From: JBGAPI01 sp044221335 | GTDB taxonomy: Bacteria > Pseudomonadota > Gammaproteobacteria > Xanthomonadales > Ahniellaceae | Direction of reading: 5' to 3' | DNA length: 15,005 nucleotides | Assembly: GCA_044221335.1 (NCBI GenBank) | Contig: JBGAPI010000071.1 | Location: 1-15,005, forward strand | Shown here: positions 13,721-15,005 of the stretch, one piece after another | How positions within the stretch are numbered: the first letter of the stretch is position 1 | Layout: each line of letters opens with the position of its first letter | Position numbers and translations under genes: made by a program | The notes under the pieces: model-generated | Databases searched by the model: none | What the model saw: only the letters and a program-made list of their open reading frames with translations | What the model was told of the DNA's origin: nothing

Positions 13721-13749
13721 ACGAAGCCCCGGCAGGACCGGGGCTTCGT
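13721..13749 (-). terminator. Hairpin between secB and gpsA
   Basis: A perfect 12-bp stem, ACGAAGCCCCGG (13721-13732) with CCGGGGCTTCGT (13738-13749) and a 5-base loop, lies 65 bases beyond the secB stop. On the minus strand it is followed only by a weak T-containing stretch (TTCGTTCCCTC), so it may attenuate secB-to-gpsA readthrough or protect the secB 3' end and need not be a full terminator. Confidence 0.6.
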
Positions 13750-13813
13750 GGGGGTGTAAAGGTACCTCAGGTCGAACGGAGCGAGGCGACGACCTCGCCT
13801 CGCCCTTCCGGAC

Positions 13814-14287
13814 TCACGAGTTCGTCGGGGCGCCCGCGCCTTGCGCGCGACGAGCCAGCTGCTCGGAGTACAGCTGCTCGAAGTTGATCGGCTGCAGCTG
13901 GAACGGCGGGAAGCCGCCCTGGCCGATCATCTCGGAGATGCTCTGGCGCGCGTACGGGAACAGCGTATGCGGGCAGTAGGTCGCCAGCACGCCTTCCAGG
14001 TTGGCGGCGTCGAAGCCCATCAGGCCGAAGATGCCGGCCTGCTGCACCTCGGCGAGATAGGCGGTCTTGTCGCCGATCTTGCAGGTGACGGTGACCGACA
14101 GGGTCACCTCGTACATGTTCTCGGCGAAGTTGGTCACCTTCTGCGCGAGGTTCAGCTGGATCTGCGGCTGGCCCTGCTCGCCGAACACCTGCGGCGCGTT
14201 CGGGGCCTCGAAGGACGAATCCTTGACGTAGATCTTCTGCAGGGAAAGCTGCGGGCCAGCAGCGGCCGGCGCGGTGTTGTCGGTCAC
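13814..14287 (-). CDS. secB: Protein-export chaperone SecB
   Basis: This is a 157-residue chaperone that holds precursors unfolded and delivers them to SecA. The family pattern is clear: LSLQKIYVKDSSFEAPNAP (15-33), the QIQLNLAQKV strand, YEVTLSVTVTCKIG, AYLAEVQQAGIF, the CPHTLFPYARQSISEMIGQG segment (about 105-124) and GGFPPFQLQPINFEQLY. The start is GTG at 14287 with GGAG six bases upstream; the frame stays open further 5', but the family N-terminus and the ribosome binding site fix this start. A TATACT hexamer (14322-14327) gives a probable promoter about 35 bases upstream. It is probably partly cotranscribed with gpsA. Confidence 0.96.
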   Translation of the reverse strand: MTDNTAPAAAGPQLSLQKIYVKDSSFEAPNAPQVFGEQGQPQIQLNLAQKVTNFAENMYEVTLSVTVTCKIGDKTAYLAEVQQAGIFGLMGFDAANLEGVLATYCPHTLFPYARQSISEMIGQGGFPPFQLQPINFEQLYSEQLARRAQGAGAPTNS

Positions 14288-14321
14288 GAGGGACTCCGGT
14301 GTCTGGAAAAAAAGGGCGCGG

Positions 14322-14327
14322 AGTATA
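14322..14327 (-). promoter_or_regulatory. Candidate -10 element for secB
   Basis: TATACT on the minus strand (one mismatch to TATAAT) would place the transcript start near 14315 and a 28-base leader before the GTG. The -35 region is GC-rich and not recognisable. Confidence 0.45.
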
Positions 14328-14410
14328 GAACGGCTGCGGCCGCCGCGCCTGTGCCGGGGAAATCGAGGGTCCGGCGGCGATTTCAAGGGGGCCCGGGAAT
14401 GGTCCGGAAA

Positions 14411-14440
14411 CGAAAACGGGGCCTCGCGGCCCCGTTTTCG
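14411..14440 (-). terminator. Rho-independent terminator of the glutamine-rich protein gene
   Basis: A perfect 13-bp stem (CGAAAACGGGGCC, 14411-14423, with its complement at 14428-14440) closes a tetraloop that reads GCGA on the minus strand, a GNRA type. On the minus strand the stem ends in CGTTTTCG and is followed by TTTCC. It lies 50 bases after the stop of the glutamine-rich protein and upstream of the secB promoter, insulating the two. Confidence 0.8.
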
Positions 14441-14490
14441 TCTTCCCGGCGGACGGTGCTCCAGCACCGTCCCGCGGGGTGACGGATCAA

Positions 14491-15005
<515 letters not shown>

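Overview
The window is GC-rich, gene-dense bacterial DNA. It most likely comes from a gammaproteobacterium of the Lysobacterales (Xanthomonadales). That placement is an inference from the gpsA/secB/trmL neighbourhood, the pepA and holC genes, GTG/TTG starts and many GTAG-headed REP-like palindromes; no database was searched. A run of 10 Ns (1196-1205) shows that this is a draft scaffold.

Layout. Positions 1-2921 (minus) hold most of a very long secreted protein made of about seven or eight transthyretin/carboxypeptidase-regulatory-like repeats. It is cut by the N gap and runs off the left edge. A divergent membrane protein of the DUF6159 type follows (3231-4085, plus). A block of minus-strand genes then runs from 8436 down to 4257: an FmdB-type zinc ribbon protein, a four-helix membrane protein, leucyl aminopeptidase pepA, a small exported protein, a two-helix PH-like membrane protein and holC (DNA polymerase III chi). 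Two junctions in this block are GTGA stop/start overlaps. Facing the block across a 31-bp inverted repeat is a permuted NlpC/P60-type cysteine hydrolase (8581-9273, plus). Next is ilvD (9298-10977, minus), the last common step to branched-chain amino acids.

Positions 10978-11473 form a long regulatory region. It has the layout of a sigma-54 control region: a cluster of TGTCCG boxes, then a full IHF-consensus match, then a -24/-12 promoter, all upstream of a 77-residue exported peptide of unknown function. trmL (tRNA wobble 2'-O-methyltransferase) follows on the plus strand. gpsA (glycerol-3-phosphate dehydrogenase) and secB (export chaperone) lie on the minus strand, with a strong hairpin between them. 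At the right edge is the C-terminal part of a glutamine-rich protein with five 15-residue repeats and an 18-residue polyglutamine run. A strong rho-independent terminator follows it.

Most of the content is housekeeping. The less ordinary parts are the sigma-54-controlled small exported protein, the REP-like palindromes (several of which contain the stop codon of the preceding gene), the repeat architecture of the two edge proteins, and a pepA-holC block carrying two extra genes and lacking valS next to holC. I see no defence system, CRISPR array, prophage, transposase, rRNA or tRNA.
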